The notes: generated by a model not told the origin, from the sequence alone. A DNA stretch of 43,676 nucleotides from Desulfobacteraceae bacterium (GCA_016844935.1 JAERTK010000107.1:1-43676); one strand, 5' to 3'; positions 1 through 9,294 are shown, counted from the first letter of the stretch. A program made the numbers and translations.

Positions 1-136
1 AGGGATCGAACGGCATTCAGAAGCCTCCTTCAGAGATTTGAGAATAGATTATTACCAGCAGGCTTTTACTGACAACTGCCAACTGATAACTGACAACTTT
101 CTTGTTTTCTGTGACAGAAGACAAGGTGATAAGGTA

Positions 137-751
137 CTAAACCGCCGCATCAACCGCTTGATGAAGTGTTTGTTTCAACCGGATCAGCGACCCTTCCACT
201 TTTTCCAGTTTCCACCCGAATTCGGCGGAAATAGAAAGGGCTTTGCGCATTAAGGCATCATTTCTTTTGAACCCCATGTCGATGAAGAGCGCCCGTGAAA
301 AATCCTTCAGCATGCGGTGGGCTAGGGCAAGGGGGTCATACCCTTTTTTTGCCATACGATGCACCTGGAGTTCGTCAAAAATAAATTCCATGCCCAGCTC
401 CGTCCACCCGGGTGTTAAAAACCAGGTGCCCGCCGTCTGCATCAGTTCCCGATCGTATCGCTCCTGGCCCAAGAGTACGCCGATGCAGTCTTCACCCTCG
501 GGATAAAAAACCGGTACGGCAAAGTCATCGGGCAGTCGATCCAGGGCCTGACATCGGCCATACCCCAGCATGATGGCATCGACCCGGTTTTCCATCTGCC
601 GGATCTCCCGGCACAAAGTTTCCAGCAACACGTCAGGCCGGATGTGCAGCCCCCACTCCATGACGTGGATATGGGTAACTTCGGGAACGTGGTGCGCCAC
701 CTTCCTGATTTCCTTTTCCAGAACCTTGCAGCAGATGACGCCGACGGACAC
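137..751 (-). CDS. DUF1638 family protein
   Basis: This 204-residue protein resembles the DUF1638 family, which often sits beside corrinoid methyltransferase genes; its biochemical role is unknown to me. Cys residues near the N-terminus (VGVICCKVLEK), in GYGRCQ and in GEDCIG could bind a metal or cofactor, but that is inference. I chose the GTG start at 751 because a GGAGGA ribosome site lies 7 bases upstream; an ATG at 769 would place that site inside the gene. It is the last gene of the minus-strand run and follows the DUF2284 gene after about 40 bases, so the two are probably co-transcribed. Confidence 0.8.
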   Translation of the reverse strand: MSVGVICCKVLEKEIRKVAHHVPEVTHIHVMEWGLHIRPDVLLETLCREIRQMENRVDAIMLGYGRCQALDRLPDDFAVPVFYPEGEDCIGVLLGQERYDRELMQTAGTWFLTPGWTELGMEFIFDELQVHRMAKKGYDPLALAHRMLKDFSRALFIDMGFKRNDALMRKALSISAEFGWKLEKVEGSLIRLKQTLHQAVDAAV

Positions 752-789
752 TGCACCTTCCTCCTTCATTCCACCATTGAACGGTCTGA

Positions 790-1296
790 TTAGTCAATCA
801 GCACCATGCTGTACCAGGCCGGCAGCATTTTCCCTTCAGGGTCAAACGCCACTTTAAATCCCAGCAGTTCCACTGTTTTGCCGATGTCCACCCCGTAAGC
901 GTCCATGGAGGGGCGGGCCAGGTGGGGGTATTTGCAGGGCTCAGGATAAGCGCATTCATCGCACTGAACGCAAAGCGCCATCCCAAAGGCAAAGGAGCAG
1001 CCTAAGGAAAGCATGGCATCTTTTTCGATTGCCAGGGTAACATCCTGCCCTATCTTGGGATCTGTTGTTTTAATGATGATGGCTTTATGAAACCGTGAAA
1101 AACCCTCCATGAATTCCTCAGGCGATATGTGGAGGTGGGGCGGGCATGTCCAGTATCTCCCCCAGCGGCTGCATCCGAAACGGCATTTCAAATGGGATCT
1201 TGAATCGAACACGATCCGGTCCGTGTCCAGAATCTTGGCTTCCGATGCGCCCAGTTCAATGGCTTTATCCACTAAATGATCAAATTCTTTTTCCAT
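790..1296 (-). CDS. DUF2284 putative metal-binding protein
   Basis: This 168-residue Cys-rich protein matches the DUF2284 pattern. The N-terminal half has a cluster with spacing CRFGCxxxGRYWTCPP, and a second cluster reads CVQCDECAYPEPC followed by a conserved HLARPSM stretch. Such clusters suggest an Fe-S or zinc site; no enzymatic activity is established as far as I know. A second DUF2284 gene lies at 22984-23580 in the methyl-transfer operon, which ties this family to the corrinoid chemistry of both blocks. The ATG start is preceded by an AAAGGAT ribosome site. Confidence 0.8.
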   Translation of the reverse strand: MEKEFDHLVDKAIELGASEAKILDTDRIVFDSRSHLKCRFGCSRWGRYWTCPPHLHISPEEFMEGFSRFHKAIIIKTTDPKIGQDVTLAIEKDAMLSLGCSFAFGMALCVQCDECAYPEPCKYPHLARPSMDAYGVDIGKTVELLGFKVAFDPEGKMLPAWYSMVLID

Positions 1297-1325
1297 GGTG
1301 ATCTATCCTTTTCATGTAAAGGTTT

Positions 1326-3587
1326 TTACAGCGTCAGTCGTTTATACAAGGCCGGCAGCAAGGTGGGGAGGGAATCCACGCTGGGCAGTACGATACTTTG
1401 GGTGTCTGAGGAAATTTCCCGCAGATATTCTGCGCCCTTCTGATCTGATGTGATGATGAATGGATGAATTCTTGCGCGCTTAGCTTCACGGATGGCTTTA
1501 CCCGTATCGGCGGTGGCATATTCCAGATTCCCGTACTCCAGATCATAGGGACGTCCATCAGTTAAAATCACCAGCAATTTAATGGTGGCAGAAACCCCTT
1601 CCAGTTTATGGACGGCATGGCGAATCACCGCGCCCATGCGGGTGAGTCCCAACGGCTCCAGGTTGCCAAGGCGGTATTGGACGGTCTGGTCGTAGGCTTC
1701 GCCGAAATCTTTCACGCTGAACAGATCCACCCGGAACCGGCCCTCGGAGCTGAACCCGTAAATGGCGTAGGGGTCGCCCAGGGAGTTGAGGGCCTCGGCC
1801 ATGAGGGCCATGGCCTCTTTTTGAATATCCACCACCCTGCGGTCGTTGACGGTTTCTTCGGTGGAACCGCTCAAATCCAGCAGAAACAGTACGGCTACGT
1901 CCCGGATGCGCTTGTCCCGACGGACATATACGTTTTCCGACAAAAAGGATCCCGTTCGCTTGTCCACCATGGCCTGCACCAGCGCGTCGATATCGAGAGC
2001 GTCACCGCTGGGCTGGGCCCGGTATTTCTTGAACCGCTCCGGCTTGAGCTTCAAGAACTGGCGCCGCAGCAGCGTGATAAGACCGTGGAGATCGTCCCTG
2101 AGCTTTTCCACAAAGTCATTTGGACTGTCGTCGGGGGAGCGCTGGCGCACCAGGCACCAGTCCAGTTTATAATCCGAAAGGTTCCTGTCCCATTCTTTGT
2201 AAAAAAATGTCTTGACGTTTTCCTGAAGCTCTTCCATGTCCGGGGAGTCAAAAACCATGTTGTCGAGCATCTCCCGGAACATCTGCCACAATGCGTCACT
2301 GTCACGTTCACCTTCGGCCATCATGGTGGCCAGCAGGGCCTCCACCAGTTCAGGCGGCACATCACCGTATGTTTCGGCGGTTTTTTCTTTAATCTCCGAA
2401 AAGGTGGCGCTGGTCTGGCTGATCAGTTCGGGTAAAATGTCCCCCCACCACGACAGGGTGGGCGTTACTGTTTTTTCGAATGCCCGGGGGTAGTTTGCCG
2501 GCAGATCAGGGCCTGAGGTCTGTTCCATGGCGGCTATGAGTCCCGGCAACTTCTTCAGAAGGCGGCGGTCGGCGTCCAGATGTATGGGCGTTGGATCGAA
2601 GGGGGCTTTATCCGGTTTTTCCGGAAGATCCGGGGCGTGAAGCAGCATGGCCTGGTGCAGGGCCATGAGTTTCAGGAGACTGAAAGTCGGCACCGTGTCC
2701 GGCAAAAAAATGGTATGACCGTCAGTGGCCGCCCCCCCGGTGAATCCCTTATGGCCCACCAGTGCGGTGTTGGACTGAATTTTAACAGGATGCCCCAGGG
2801 CAGCCTCGCAGATGAGCGCGAGGGTCTGGCTTCGATCTTTAAGGGCCACACCGGTGGCCAGACCGTCCCGGGATTCCAGGGCTTTGAGGGATGTGCCGCT
2901 GAAAAAATTGACCCGCTCCGGCTCCGACCGGCAGGGGTCAAGACCGTCCTCAACCCATCGGGCGGTTTCAGCATCCGTTAGCAGCAGGCACATGCGGTTG
3001 CCATGCTGGATGAACGCTTCTGCGGCCGCAGGGGACACTTTTGAAATCCGCACGGCCTGGTGAAGAAAAAACCGCCAGCGTGATAACGTGTATCCGTACT
3101 GGCAGGCGCCTGCCTCCTCTAAATAGGATTTGACCGCCTTCCATATTTCAGCCCGGGTCTCCGCCTGCTCAAGGGCTTCCGAGGCCAGGTTCCCCCAGGT
3201 AAACAACCCGTCAATGCCTCTGTTATCCAGTGCCACCGGCGTTTGCTCCACAAATGTCAGCGCCACATCAATGTCCTGCCCGGCCAGTTTTCGGGCCAGG
3301 CGGGTCCACGGGGCGATGATGTCCCTCTCTGAAGGCAGTTTTTTGAGTGTATGGAAATAGGGTAGAATCAGCGCCCAGTTCAAGTGGCAGAGTTCGGAGG
3401 CGCCCTTCAGGATCTCTTCGGCAAGGGGCGTGCCATCGGCATCCTCGATCTGCTTTCGGGCCTGGGCCAGAAAAATCGAGGCCTTACGGGATCTCAGGTG
3501 GGAAACAGCGGTTTCAAGCTGCAAAAACGTGTGACGGGCCTGGGCGCTAAGGGCCGGGATCGGGGTTGTATCGGTCCTTTGATTCAT
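1326..3587 (-). CDS. VWA-domain protein, NorD/CbbO type
   Basis: This 753-residue protein ends in a von Willebrand factor A domain of about 190 residues. Its MIDAS metal-site motif DLSGSTEE starts at D571 and is followed by GLTRMG and LTDGRPYD. The N-terminal half is helical and acidic without a recognised catalytic site. In the NorQ/NorD and CbbQ/CbbO pairs, the VWA protein works with a MoxR-type AAA+ ATPase (here the next gene upstream, 3605-4450) to remodel or metallate a target enzyme. The target here is unknown; the nearby methyltransferase and CobW genes suggest a corrinoid or metalloprotein partner, which is inference. Confidence 0.85.
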   Translation of the reverse strand: MNQRTDTTPIPALSAQARHTFLQLETAVSHLRSRKASIFLAQARKQIEDADGTPLAEEILKGASELCHLNWALILPYFHTLKKLPSERDIIAPWTRLARKLAGQDIDVALTFVEQTPVALDNRGIDGLFTWGNLASEALEQAETRAEIWKAVKSYLEEAGACQYGYTLSRWRFFLHQAVRISKVSPAAAEAFIQHGNRMCLLLTDAETARWVEDGLDPCRSEPERVNFFSGTSLKALESRDGLATGVALKDRSQTLALICEAALGHPVKIQSNTALVGHKGFTGGAATDGHTIFLPDTVPTFSLLKLMALHQAMLLHAPDLPEKPDKAPFDPTPIHLDADRRLLKKLPGLIAAMEQTSGPDLPANYPRAFEKTVTPTLSWWGDILPELISQTSATFSEIKEKTAETYGDVPPELVEALLATMMAEGERDSDALWQMFREMLDNMVFDSPDMEELQENVKTFFYKEWDRNLSDYKLDWCLVRQRSPDDSPNDFVEKLRDDLHGLITLLRRQFLKLKPERFKKYRAQPSGDALDIDALVQAMVDKRTGSFLSENVYVRRDKRIRDVAVLFLLDLSGSTEETVNDRRVVDIQKEAMALMAEALNSLGDPYAIYGFSSEGRFRVDLFSVKDFGEAYDQTVQYRLGNLEPLGLTRMGAVIRHAVHKLEGVSATIKLLVILTDGRPYDLEYGNLEYATADTGKAIREAKRARIHPFIITSDQKGAEYLREISSDTQSIVLPSVDSLPTLLPALYKRLTL

Positions 3588-3604
3588 TAGTATTCCGTCC
3601 GGGG

Positions 3605-4450
3605 CTAAAAAATGCCGGAGACGATCTCGGCAATGGCTTCCTGCATTTCCGCATCATCCGACATGCAGCGGATGACGGCCGCGTTGCAGGCTGCGGTGGC
3701 GGAAAGGCCGTCCACCATCAGTTTGCCTGCGTAAACCAGCAGTCGGGTGCTGACCCCTTCTTCCAGTCCGTGCTGCCGAAGGTTGCGCACCATTTCACCC
3801 AGGTTGACCAGACGCCCGGCCGTATCTGCGTTCACCCCCGATTCCGTCATGATGATGGATTTCTCGTCCTCTGGTTTCGGGTAGTCGAACTCGATGGCCA
3901 CAAACCGCTGGCGCGTTGAGTGTTTGAGGTCTTTCATGACGCTCTGGTATCCCGGATTGTACGAGATGACAAGCAGGAAGTCGGGGTGGGCTTCCAGCAA
4001 AAGTCCCCGCTTTTCCTGGGGCAGGACCCGTCGGTCGTCCGTAAGGGGATGGATCACCACAGTGGTATCCTTGCGGGCTTCCACCACCTCGTCCAGATAC
4101 ATGATGGCGCCGTGCTTGACGGCGAGACTCAGAGGGCCGTCCTGCCAGGGGGTTTCTTCGCCTTTCAGGAGATACCGACCCACCAGGTCGGCGGCGGTCA
4201 GGTCTTCGTGGCAGGCGATGGTCACCAGCGGGCGGGACAGTTTCCAGGCCATGTGTTCCAGAAACCGGGTCTTACCGCAGCCGGTGGGGCCCTTCAGCAT
4301 AACGGGAAGCTTGAGTCGGACAGCGGATTTGAAAACATCGATTTCGTCACCCGTGGGCAGGTAATAGGGTTCCCTGGCGATATGGTAGCTCTCGATGGCG
4401 ACGCCGTTTGGTTTGGGGGGTGGGGCTTCGGGCGTTGAGGGGTTTTGCAT
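3605..4450 (-). CDS. MoxR-type AAA+ ATPase, CbbQ/NorQ type
   Basis: This 281-residue ATPase has Walker A GPTGCGKT at about residues 54-61, a Walker B region reading [10 protein letters not shown] and a sensor-like SYNPGYQ. This is the layout of CbbQ/NorQ proteins, hexameric AAA+ activases that pair with a VWA partner. The partner gene follows after 17 bases. I chose the ATG at 4450 because GGAG lies 6 bases upstream; an ATG at 4462 is possible. A hairpin at 4529-4583 separates it from the methyltransferase upstream, so it may have its own transcription control. Confidence 0.88.
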   Translation of the reverse strand: MQNPSTPEAPPPKPNGVAIESYHIAREPYYLPTGDEIDVFKSAVRLKLPVMLKGPTGCGKTRFLEHMAWKLSRPLVTIACHEDLTAADLVGRYLLKGEETPWQDGPLSLAVKHGAIMYLDEVVEARKDTTVVIHPLTDDRRVLPQEKRGLLLEAHPDFLLVISYNPGYQSVMKDLKHSTRQRFVAIEFDYPKPEDEKSIIMTESGVNADTAGRLVNLGEMVRNLRQHGLEEGVSTRLLVYAGKLMVDGLSATAACNAAVIRCMSDDAEMQEAIAEIVSGIF

Positions 4451-4499
4451 GGTTAACTCCATCTGGTGTATTTTTCTAAATCAATGGGAGTGTCGCTGA

Positions 4500-4583
4500 G
4501 TCGATCGTCCGATCGATGGGCAAAAAACAGACAGGATTGACAGGAAGGCGTTAAACCCAATCTTAATCCTGTCAACCCTGTCT
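4500..4583. repeat. Intergenic inverted repeats, possible terminator
   Basis: The gap between the MoxR ATPase and methyltransferase genes holds two palindromes. The first, near 4500-4515, has arms TCGATCG and CGATCGA. The second has 17-base arms at 4529-4545 and 4567-4583 that pair with one mismatch and enclose a 21-base loop. Both flanking genes are on the minus strand. The stem could act as a terminator or mRNA processing signal for the methyltransferase transcript, but no clear U-tract follows. Confidence 0.6.
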
Positions 4584-4611
4584 AAGTTAAGCGCAATTCC
4601 ATCGTTTTGGG

Positions 4612-5652
4612 TTAATATTTTCCGTATAATTCTGCCGCTTCCATCATGGCGATGGCATTCATGAGCGATCCGTTGGGCGGGAATTCGCAGCCGGTGGCTA
4701 AGATAAAACGGCCCCCTTCGGCCAACTCTTCGATCTCCTTTTTACACTCCTCTTTCATCTCTTCCGGGGTGCCCAAAAAGGCGTATTGGGCCGGGCTAGC
4801 GTATCCGATGATCGTCACCTTGTCGCCCCATTTTTTATTTGTTTCCACCCAGTCAGCGCAATCGTCGGGGACGTATGCGCAGGATATGGCAATGGGATCC
4901 ATCATCTCGATCTGAACATCGAAGTAGATGCCGTTACCACAGTTATGTACGATGACCATCATTCCGTTATCCCTGCAGGCATCGGCGAGCACTTTTGTGA
5001 ATGGGCCTTCAATCTCTTTCCACATCTCCTTTTTCATAATTGTTTGGGATGCGAAAAGGGTGTCCAATACCACGGCGTGACAGCCGGTTTTGCCGATGGC
5101 TTTGATGTATTCAACCAATACCGGGGTGATAATTTCCTGGGCCTTCATGACCGCTTCCGGGTGTTTGTAGCAATCCCGGAAAAGGTTTTCAGCGCCTCGC
5201 ATCATGCTTAGGATGCCCAAAGGACCGTAGACAAAGCCCATCATCGCAACAGTGGCAGCTTTCTCATTGCAGATGATGTCGTAATATTTCAGAACTTCTT
5301 TCATCCGTGGGGATTTTGTGGGATCGATCTGTTCAATTTTAAAAAAGTCATCGGGTGTTTTGATCAGGGGATTGTCGTAGTTGGGATGGGCGGTGTCCTC
5401 AACGGGAAAAACCATTTCCTGACCGAAATCCGCAGCCTCCACGGAGAGGTCCACTAATCCCAACCATCCGTCATAGCCGATCAGATCGTGGGCCTGGATC
5501 TGGGATTTGGCCATGATTTCACCATCCTGTGACCATTCATCGTAGGTGACGCCATATACCCGCCGTGAGGCACCGCATATCAGCGGACCTGCCGGCACAC
5601 GATCTGGGATACCGCCTTGAAGTACCGTTCCGATTCTTTCTAATCCGTTCAT
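4612..5652 (-). CDS. MtaA/CmuA-family corrinoid methyltransferase
   Basis: This 346-residue protein belongs to the uroporphyrinogen-decarboxylase-like superfamily that includes MtaA, MtbA and CmuA. These are zinc enzymes that move a methyl group between a corrinoid protein and a thiol or other acceptor. The expected zinc ligands are visible: H236-N-C238 in the stretch VIHNCGNG, and C322 in ATGCEFPPN near the C-terminus. The start at 5652 is fixed by AAGGAGGT five bases upstream; an upstream ATG at 5706 lacks this. It follows the Sec-containing CobW gene after 73 bases. Its substrate cannot be told from sequence. Compare the homologues at 18701-19753 and 23734-24768. Confidence 0.85.
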   Translation of the reverse strand: MNGLERIGTVLQGGIPDRVPAGPLICGASRRVYGVTYDEWSQDGEIMAKSQIQAHDLIGYDGWLGLVDLSVEAADFGQEMVFPVEDTAHPNYDNPLIKTPDDFFKIEQIDPTKSPRMKEVLKYYDIICNEKAATVAMMGFVYGPLGILSMMRGAENLFRDCYKHPEAVMKAQEIITPVLVEYIKAIGKTGCHAVVLDTLFASQTIMKKEMWKEIEGPFTKVLADACRDNGMMVIVHNCGNGIYFDVQIEMMDPIAISCAYVPDDCADWVETNKKWGDKVTIIGYASPAQYAFLGTPEEMKEECKKEIEELAEGGRFILATGCEFPPNGSLMNAIAMMEAAELYGKY

Positions 5653-5725
5653 GTCATACCTCCTTAAATAATGAGAGTTTAATCCAATGCTTAGTCCATT
5701 TCGCAAAGGATCCTGAGGTTATCCA

Positions 5726-6310
5726 TCAGCCTATGAGATTGACCATTTCCTTCACGCCCGCCCCTTCGTGCACACTTAAAATTAATGGATCGCAATACTC
5801 TTTTAGTACGTTGCCTATGTTCCGCAATTCATCATCGTCGATCAAATCCACCCGGCTTACGGCCACCAGATCGGCGTCTTTCACATGGCCTAAAAGCAGG
5901 GCCTGTCGCTCGGACCAAAGAAATTCAAACAGGGGACCGTCCACCAGGGTGATAAACGGGCCCGTTTCATAATGAATGTCTCTCAGGCCCATGGCAGCAA
6001 CGTCTTTCAATTCCCGGGTTACCACCATTTCAGAGGGCTCGATGAACAACAGGTCCGGGTCCAGATCCCGCTTGAGCCGCTTTTTGAGGTCAACCAGACT
6101 GGATGCCAGGGAACAGCCCACTCAGCCGCCCCTGATATATTCCACGGTGAGGTCGTGGGTTTTGACAAACACCTCATCGTAGACTGCCTGCCCCTCTTCG
6201 TTGACGATAACGGCCGACCGTTTGGCTGTGGCACTGAAATGGTCGATCAGTTTGCGGATCAAGGTCGTTTTTCCGCTCCCCCGGGCACCGGATATGCTGA
6301 CGAGGCGCAT
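5726..6310 (-). CDS. CobW-type GTPase, selenoprotein (Sec63)
   Basis: This reads as one 194-residue P-loop GTPase interrupted only by an in-frame UGA at 6124-6122. Walker A is SGARGSGKTT. The UGA falls in the metal-binding loop, giving GGUVGCSL where the neighbouring homologue (6841-7455) has GGGCICCEV. Sec63 therefore replaces the first Cys of the CxCC motif; the second Cys is Gly and the third is kept. Downstream motifs continue normally: LFIEPSE and the base-recognition-like SRVDLI. A hairpin with a GUC loop lies 25 nt after the UGA. CobW-family proteins act as metal or cofactor chaperones. The start has AGGAGA ahead of it. Treating the UGA as a stop would give two useless fragments, so a selenoprotein is the best reading. 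Confidence 0.85.
6091..6105 (-). promoter_or_regulatory. Candidate SECIS hairpin of Sec-CobW
   Basis: On the minus strand, bases 6105-6100 pair with 6096-6091 (C-G, A-U, one U-U mismatch, C-G, C-G, A-U) around a three-base GUC loop. The loop starts 25 nt after the first base of the UGA at 6124. This is the weakest stem of the set, but its position matches the others. Confidence 0.55.
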
Positions 6311-6835
6311 CTATTTCTCCTGATCCGAATCCGGGTTTTCAGTTGCTGTAAGCTGTTCTTCGAGCTGTTTTATATAGTCCTGTTTGGAAGCTACAAAATC
6401 AAATTCGTCGAAGTAGGTGTGTTCTTTCTCTTTAACCACGGTGATCCCCCGCCGGTCTGCCACCTCATGCATCCCTTCCAGCGTGGCTGCCTTCACCGCA
6501 TCCTCGGGGATGCCCTGGATAATGCTGTTGATAGCGATGTAGAGATCTTTAACGGGTTCGGTAAGGGTTCCGGAGGAATACGAGCCATGGGATGCGCCGA
6601 TGGTGTCCGCCTTGATGGTGCCGGCCTCGGTTCTTAGGTGGCTCTTGATGTGCCCGATGCAGCGGGCTCCCAGTTCCATGCATTTGTCGGCAATGGCCAG
6701 CATCATCTTTTCCGCCATACCTTTAACAAAGGCCTCGTTCATGGGTTCCTTGCGGCTCAGCTTGGCGGCCACGCCGTAGCCGCTGACGCCATGCTCGGTG
6801 TAGCACCCGGGTTCTTCGGGGTTGTTCACGGCCAT
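6311..6835 (-). CDS. Conserved hypothetical protein between two CobW GTPases
   Basis: This soluble protein of 174 residues has no domain I recognise. It has Cys residues in EEPGCYTE, DKCMELGARCIGHIKSH, and a His-containing SHLRTEAG segment, and ends in a charged helix. I chose the ATG at 6835 because AAGGAG lies 8 bases upstream. The GTPase gene upstream ends 5 bases before this start and the Sec-CobW gene begins directly after its stop, so the three are surely co-translated. A role as client or partner of the paired GTPases is inference. Confidence 0.75.
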   Translation of the reverse strand: MAVNNPEEPGCYTEHGVSGYGVAAKLSRKEPMNEAFVKGMAEKMMLAIADKCMELGARCIGHIKSHLRTEAGTIKADTIGASHGSYSSGTLTEPVKDLYIAINSIIQGIPEDAVKAATLEGMHEVADRRGITVVKEKEHTYFDEFDFVASKQDYIKQLEEQLTATENPDSDQEK

Positions 6836-6840
6836 CTGGA

Positions 6841-7455
6841 TTACTCCTTCCAATGGATGATGCCATCCACCAGCTGATCAATGCCCAGCTCTGAAAAGGA
6901 TGAAAGGTTGATAATTTCGGCCTTGGTGTTGTACTCGCGAACACGCCTGGATGCATCCGCCACTTCGGATTGTTCCACTGCATCCACTTTGCTGATGGCG
7001 ATGATGTCGGCATCCTTGATCTGGGTGGTCACCAGCTGGCCGAGCATGTCCATGTCCAGCAGTTCGGCCGGCCGGGTGGCATCAAACAAAACGATGGCCG
7101 GACCCATGCCGATTTTGGCATCTCGCCCGCCCATTCTGGCGGCCAGTTTCACCTGGTGCGGCACGGCTACGCCGGTGGGCTCCACCAGGACGTGATCCGG
7201 GGAAAAATCTTTGTAAAGCCGATATATGGTCTTGGCAAAGGTGGCGGCTACTTCGCAGCAAATACAGCCGCCGCCGATATCCTTGACCTGCATGCCGCTT
7301 TCTTCAATCACCTTCCCGTCTACCGGAATTTCACCGATCTCGTTTACCACCAGTGCTACTTTGCGTTTGCCGCCTTGGGCCATATCCCGGGCCAGTTTCA
7401 ATATGAGAGTGGTTTTACCACATCCCAGGAACCCGGCGATTTGTGTGATTTTCAT
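6841..7455 (-). CDS. CobW-type GTPase, short form
   Basis: This 204-residue P-loop GTPase has Walker A GFLGCGKTT at its N-terminus, the metal-binding CxCC motif in GGGCICCEV, the switch motif VEPTG and the base-recognition motif SKVD. It lacks the C-terminal CobW_C domain of full-length family members. CobW/COG0523 proteins deliver or insert metals or metal cofactors. It is the Cys-containing paralogue of the Sec-CobW two genes downstream, and the two may work as a pair. AGGAGG lies five bases ahead of the ATG. Confidence 0.88.
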   Translation of the reverse strand: MKITQIAGFLGCGKTTLILKLARDMAQGGKRKVALVVNEIGEIPVDGKVIEESGMQVKDIGGGCICCEVAATFAKTIYRLYKDFSPDHVLVEPTGVAVPHQVKLAARMGGRDAKIGMGPAIVLFDATRPAELLDMDMLGQLVTTQIKDADIIAISKVDAVEQSEVADASRRVREYNTKAEIINLSSFSELGIDQLVDGIIHWKE

Positions 7456-7607
7456 GGGGCCTCCTGAAAAAGGAAATTACGGGGTCAAATAAACCCTCGA
7501 AGGCATGTCTGGTACCAGTCTGCTTATTTTTTTTCAGGGTGTAAAGGGATTTATTCGGGTATTTAACGGGTATTATGTCGCACCCGGAAGTCCCTTTCAC
7601 GGGAAGT

Positions 7608-8405
7608 CTAAATCAAAAGGTTTGATTTCACTGCTTGGAACAATAAAACAATTTGTTCTGAGAAGCTGCTATCGTCAGAACGAAGGGAAATGTCTGCCAA
7701 TCCTTCCATGAGACGTCTGTCTTCGGGCAGGATGTAATCATGGCAGGCCCACCAGTAGGTTTCCAGTTCAGTGAATATTCCCTGTTGTGCCAGGAAGATC
7801 AGGGGGTTGTATTCTTTGCATTTCTTGCAGATGAATATGGCCTTGGTCCAACGATGCGGCAGCAGGTTCTCATAGTTTTCCTTGTCATCGCCGGAGGGAG
7901 AAATGGTTGTGTAGTAATAGGCGCACAAAGGGAGTCCATGGTCCATATCCAGCAGCAGTTGAACCGCTTGAATCCGTTTCACCAGGGTCTCCAGGTTAAA
8001 CACCAGGTAGCGGATAAACTGTTTGGCTGCGCCACTGACATCCATCAGGGGCAGGATCTCCCGGTTGAAATTGAACTTGAAGGCCCCGTCCTGAAGGCTG
8101 AGGGAAAGGGCCGCCAGCTCCAGATCGATCCACCCCTGCAGGGCCGGTATGGGGATGTCCATGAGGCCCGGCCCGTAGAGGTGGATGAGGGCCCTGTGGC
8201 CATCCTGTTTTGAAATTACGGGCGAGGTGAGGGGCCCCCCGGGTCGGCCCGGAAAACCGGAGCGCGTCTGGTGCAGCACAAATTCCACGTTTAAAGGCCC
8301 ACGAAGGGAGAACCCTTTTTCAAATTCCGCCATGAAACGGGATGCGAGTTGGGACAACGCGTCCACGCTCGATACAGTGGAATTGAGGTCAGGGAGATGA
8401 GGCAT
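7608..8405 (-). CDS. Hypothetical protein with CxxC motif
   Basis: This 265-residue protein is not one I recognise. It has no signal peptide or membrane segment. Around residues 195-205 it carries ICKKCKEYNP, a possible half zinc-binding site, followed by WWACHDYILPEDRR. It lies between the PAS-LuxR regulator and the short CobW gene on the same strand. A gap of about 150 bases downstream suggests the CobW gene has its own promoter. No ribosome site is obvious upstream of the ATG. Confidence 0.7.
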   Translation of the reverse strand: MPHLPDLNSTVSSVDALSQLASRFMAEFEKGFSLRGPLNVEFVLHQTRSGFPGRPGGPLTSPVISKQDGHRALIHLYGPGLMDIPIPALQGWIDLELAALSLSLQDGAFKFNFNREILPLMDVSGAAKQFIRYLVFNLETLVKRIQAVQLLLDMDHGLPLCAYYYTTISPSGDDKENYENLLPHRWTKAIFICKKCKEYNPLIFLAQQGIFTELETYWWACHDYILPEDRRLMEGLADISLRSDDSSFSEQIVLLFQAVKSNLLI

Positions 8406-8442
8406 GCGTGATGGTCCCCGGCAGGTTTGCCCTGCCGCCCGG

Positions 8443-9294
8443 TTAACCGGAATATTTTGTTAAAAATGATTTGCTGGAGAAGAGAGAATACATATTGACC
8501 TTGCGCCCTCGAATCCCCAATTTTTTCCGAATATTTTTCCGATGGGTCTGGATCGTTTCAAAGGAGAGGTTGAGGTCTTCGGCGATCTCCTTGCTGGAAC
8601 GGCCTGCTTGAATGAGCCTGCAGATGCGCATTTCGGTCCTTGTCAAGGTCAGAAAACGGGCATCCAGTTCCGTGCCGAACCCTTTGGTCAGAACGATGAG
8701 TTGTTCTCGCAGGATATCCAGGTACGTATTCCTCAGTTCCACGGAGGATTCTTTCCGGATCTTATCCAGGGTTGGCAGCAGCAGTGTTTCGATTTTATGG
8801 GAGATGTTCCTTTCCACCCCGCTCTTTTCACGGTCAAAGGCCTTCATGAGGTTGCGCATGGTCACATACATCTCCCTGCGGTTGGCCTTTTCGTGACGCA
8901 GCTGTTCTTTGAGTATTTTATAATCCGTGAGATCACGGATAATGATGCAAAAAAGGATAACACTACCCGAACGGATCTGTTTCATGGACATATCAACGGG
9001 AAAAGGGTCGCCGTCACCCGACAGGCAGGCCAGCTCGCCCTCCCAGTTTCCTGAATCTTCAATTTCCCTGAGGGCACGGTCCAGAAGGTAGCGGCTGGCC
9101 GGTGCGATGAAGTCATGGAAATCACAGCCGATGATATTGCCAGACAGCCTGCCGAATAAATCTCCGGTCTGTTCGTTGGCAGCGAAGATTTTCATATCTT
9201 CCCCGATAATAAGGATGCTGTCCCCGGTATCGGGAAAAAGCAACTTAAAAAGGGACTCATAAGATTCAAATGTCAGGCTTTTTTCGACCATCAT
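8443..9294 (-). CDS. PAS-LuxR transcriptional regulator
   Basis: This 283-residue regulator has an N-terminal PAS domain (about residues 15-135, with ILIIGEDMKIFAANEQTGDLFGR) joined by a helical linker to a LuxR-type helix-turn-helix (about 215-270, LTRTEMRICRLIQAGRSSKEIAEDLNLS, given here in part as ICRLIQAGRSSKEIA). It lacks a receiver domain, so it probably senses a small molecule or redox state through PAS. Its ATG overlaps the stop of the cobalt transporter ATPase gene, so it is translationally coupled and may control cobalt uptake or the methyltransferase genes. Confidence 0.85.
   Translation of the reverse strand: MMVEKSLTFESYESLFKLLFPDTGDSILIIGEDMKIFAANEQTGDLFGRLSGNIIGCDFHDFIAPASRYLLDRALREIEDSGNWEGELACLSGDGDPFPVDMSMKQIRSGSVILFCIIIRDLTDYKILKEQLRHEKANRREMYVTMRNLMKAFDREKSGVERNISHKIETLLLPTLDKIRKESSVELRNTYLDILREQLIVLTKGFGTELDARFLTLTRTEMRICRLIQAGRSSKEIAEDLNLSFETIQTHRKNIRKKLGIRGRKVNMYSLFSSKSFLTKYSG

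Noticed and set aside
1-136. Short direct repeats around CTGACAACTGCCAACTGATAACTGACAAC
   Set aside because: Only a few imperfect units are present; too little to call a CRISPR or a defined repeat.
5726-6310. Reading the split CobW frame as a pseudogene or two genes
   Set aside because: The only disruption is a UGA at a conserved Cys position, with no frameshift, and the same pattern occurs in five other genes of the window, each followed by a hairpin.
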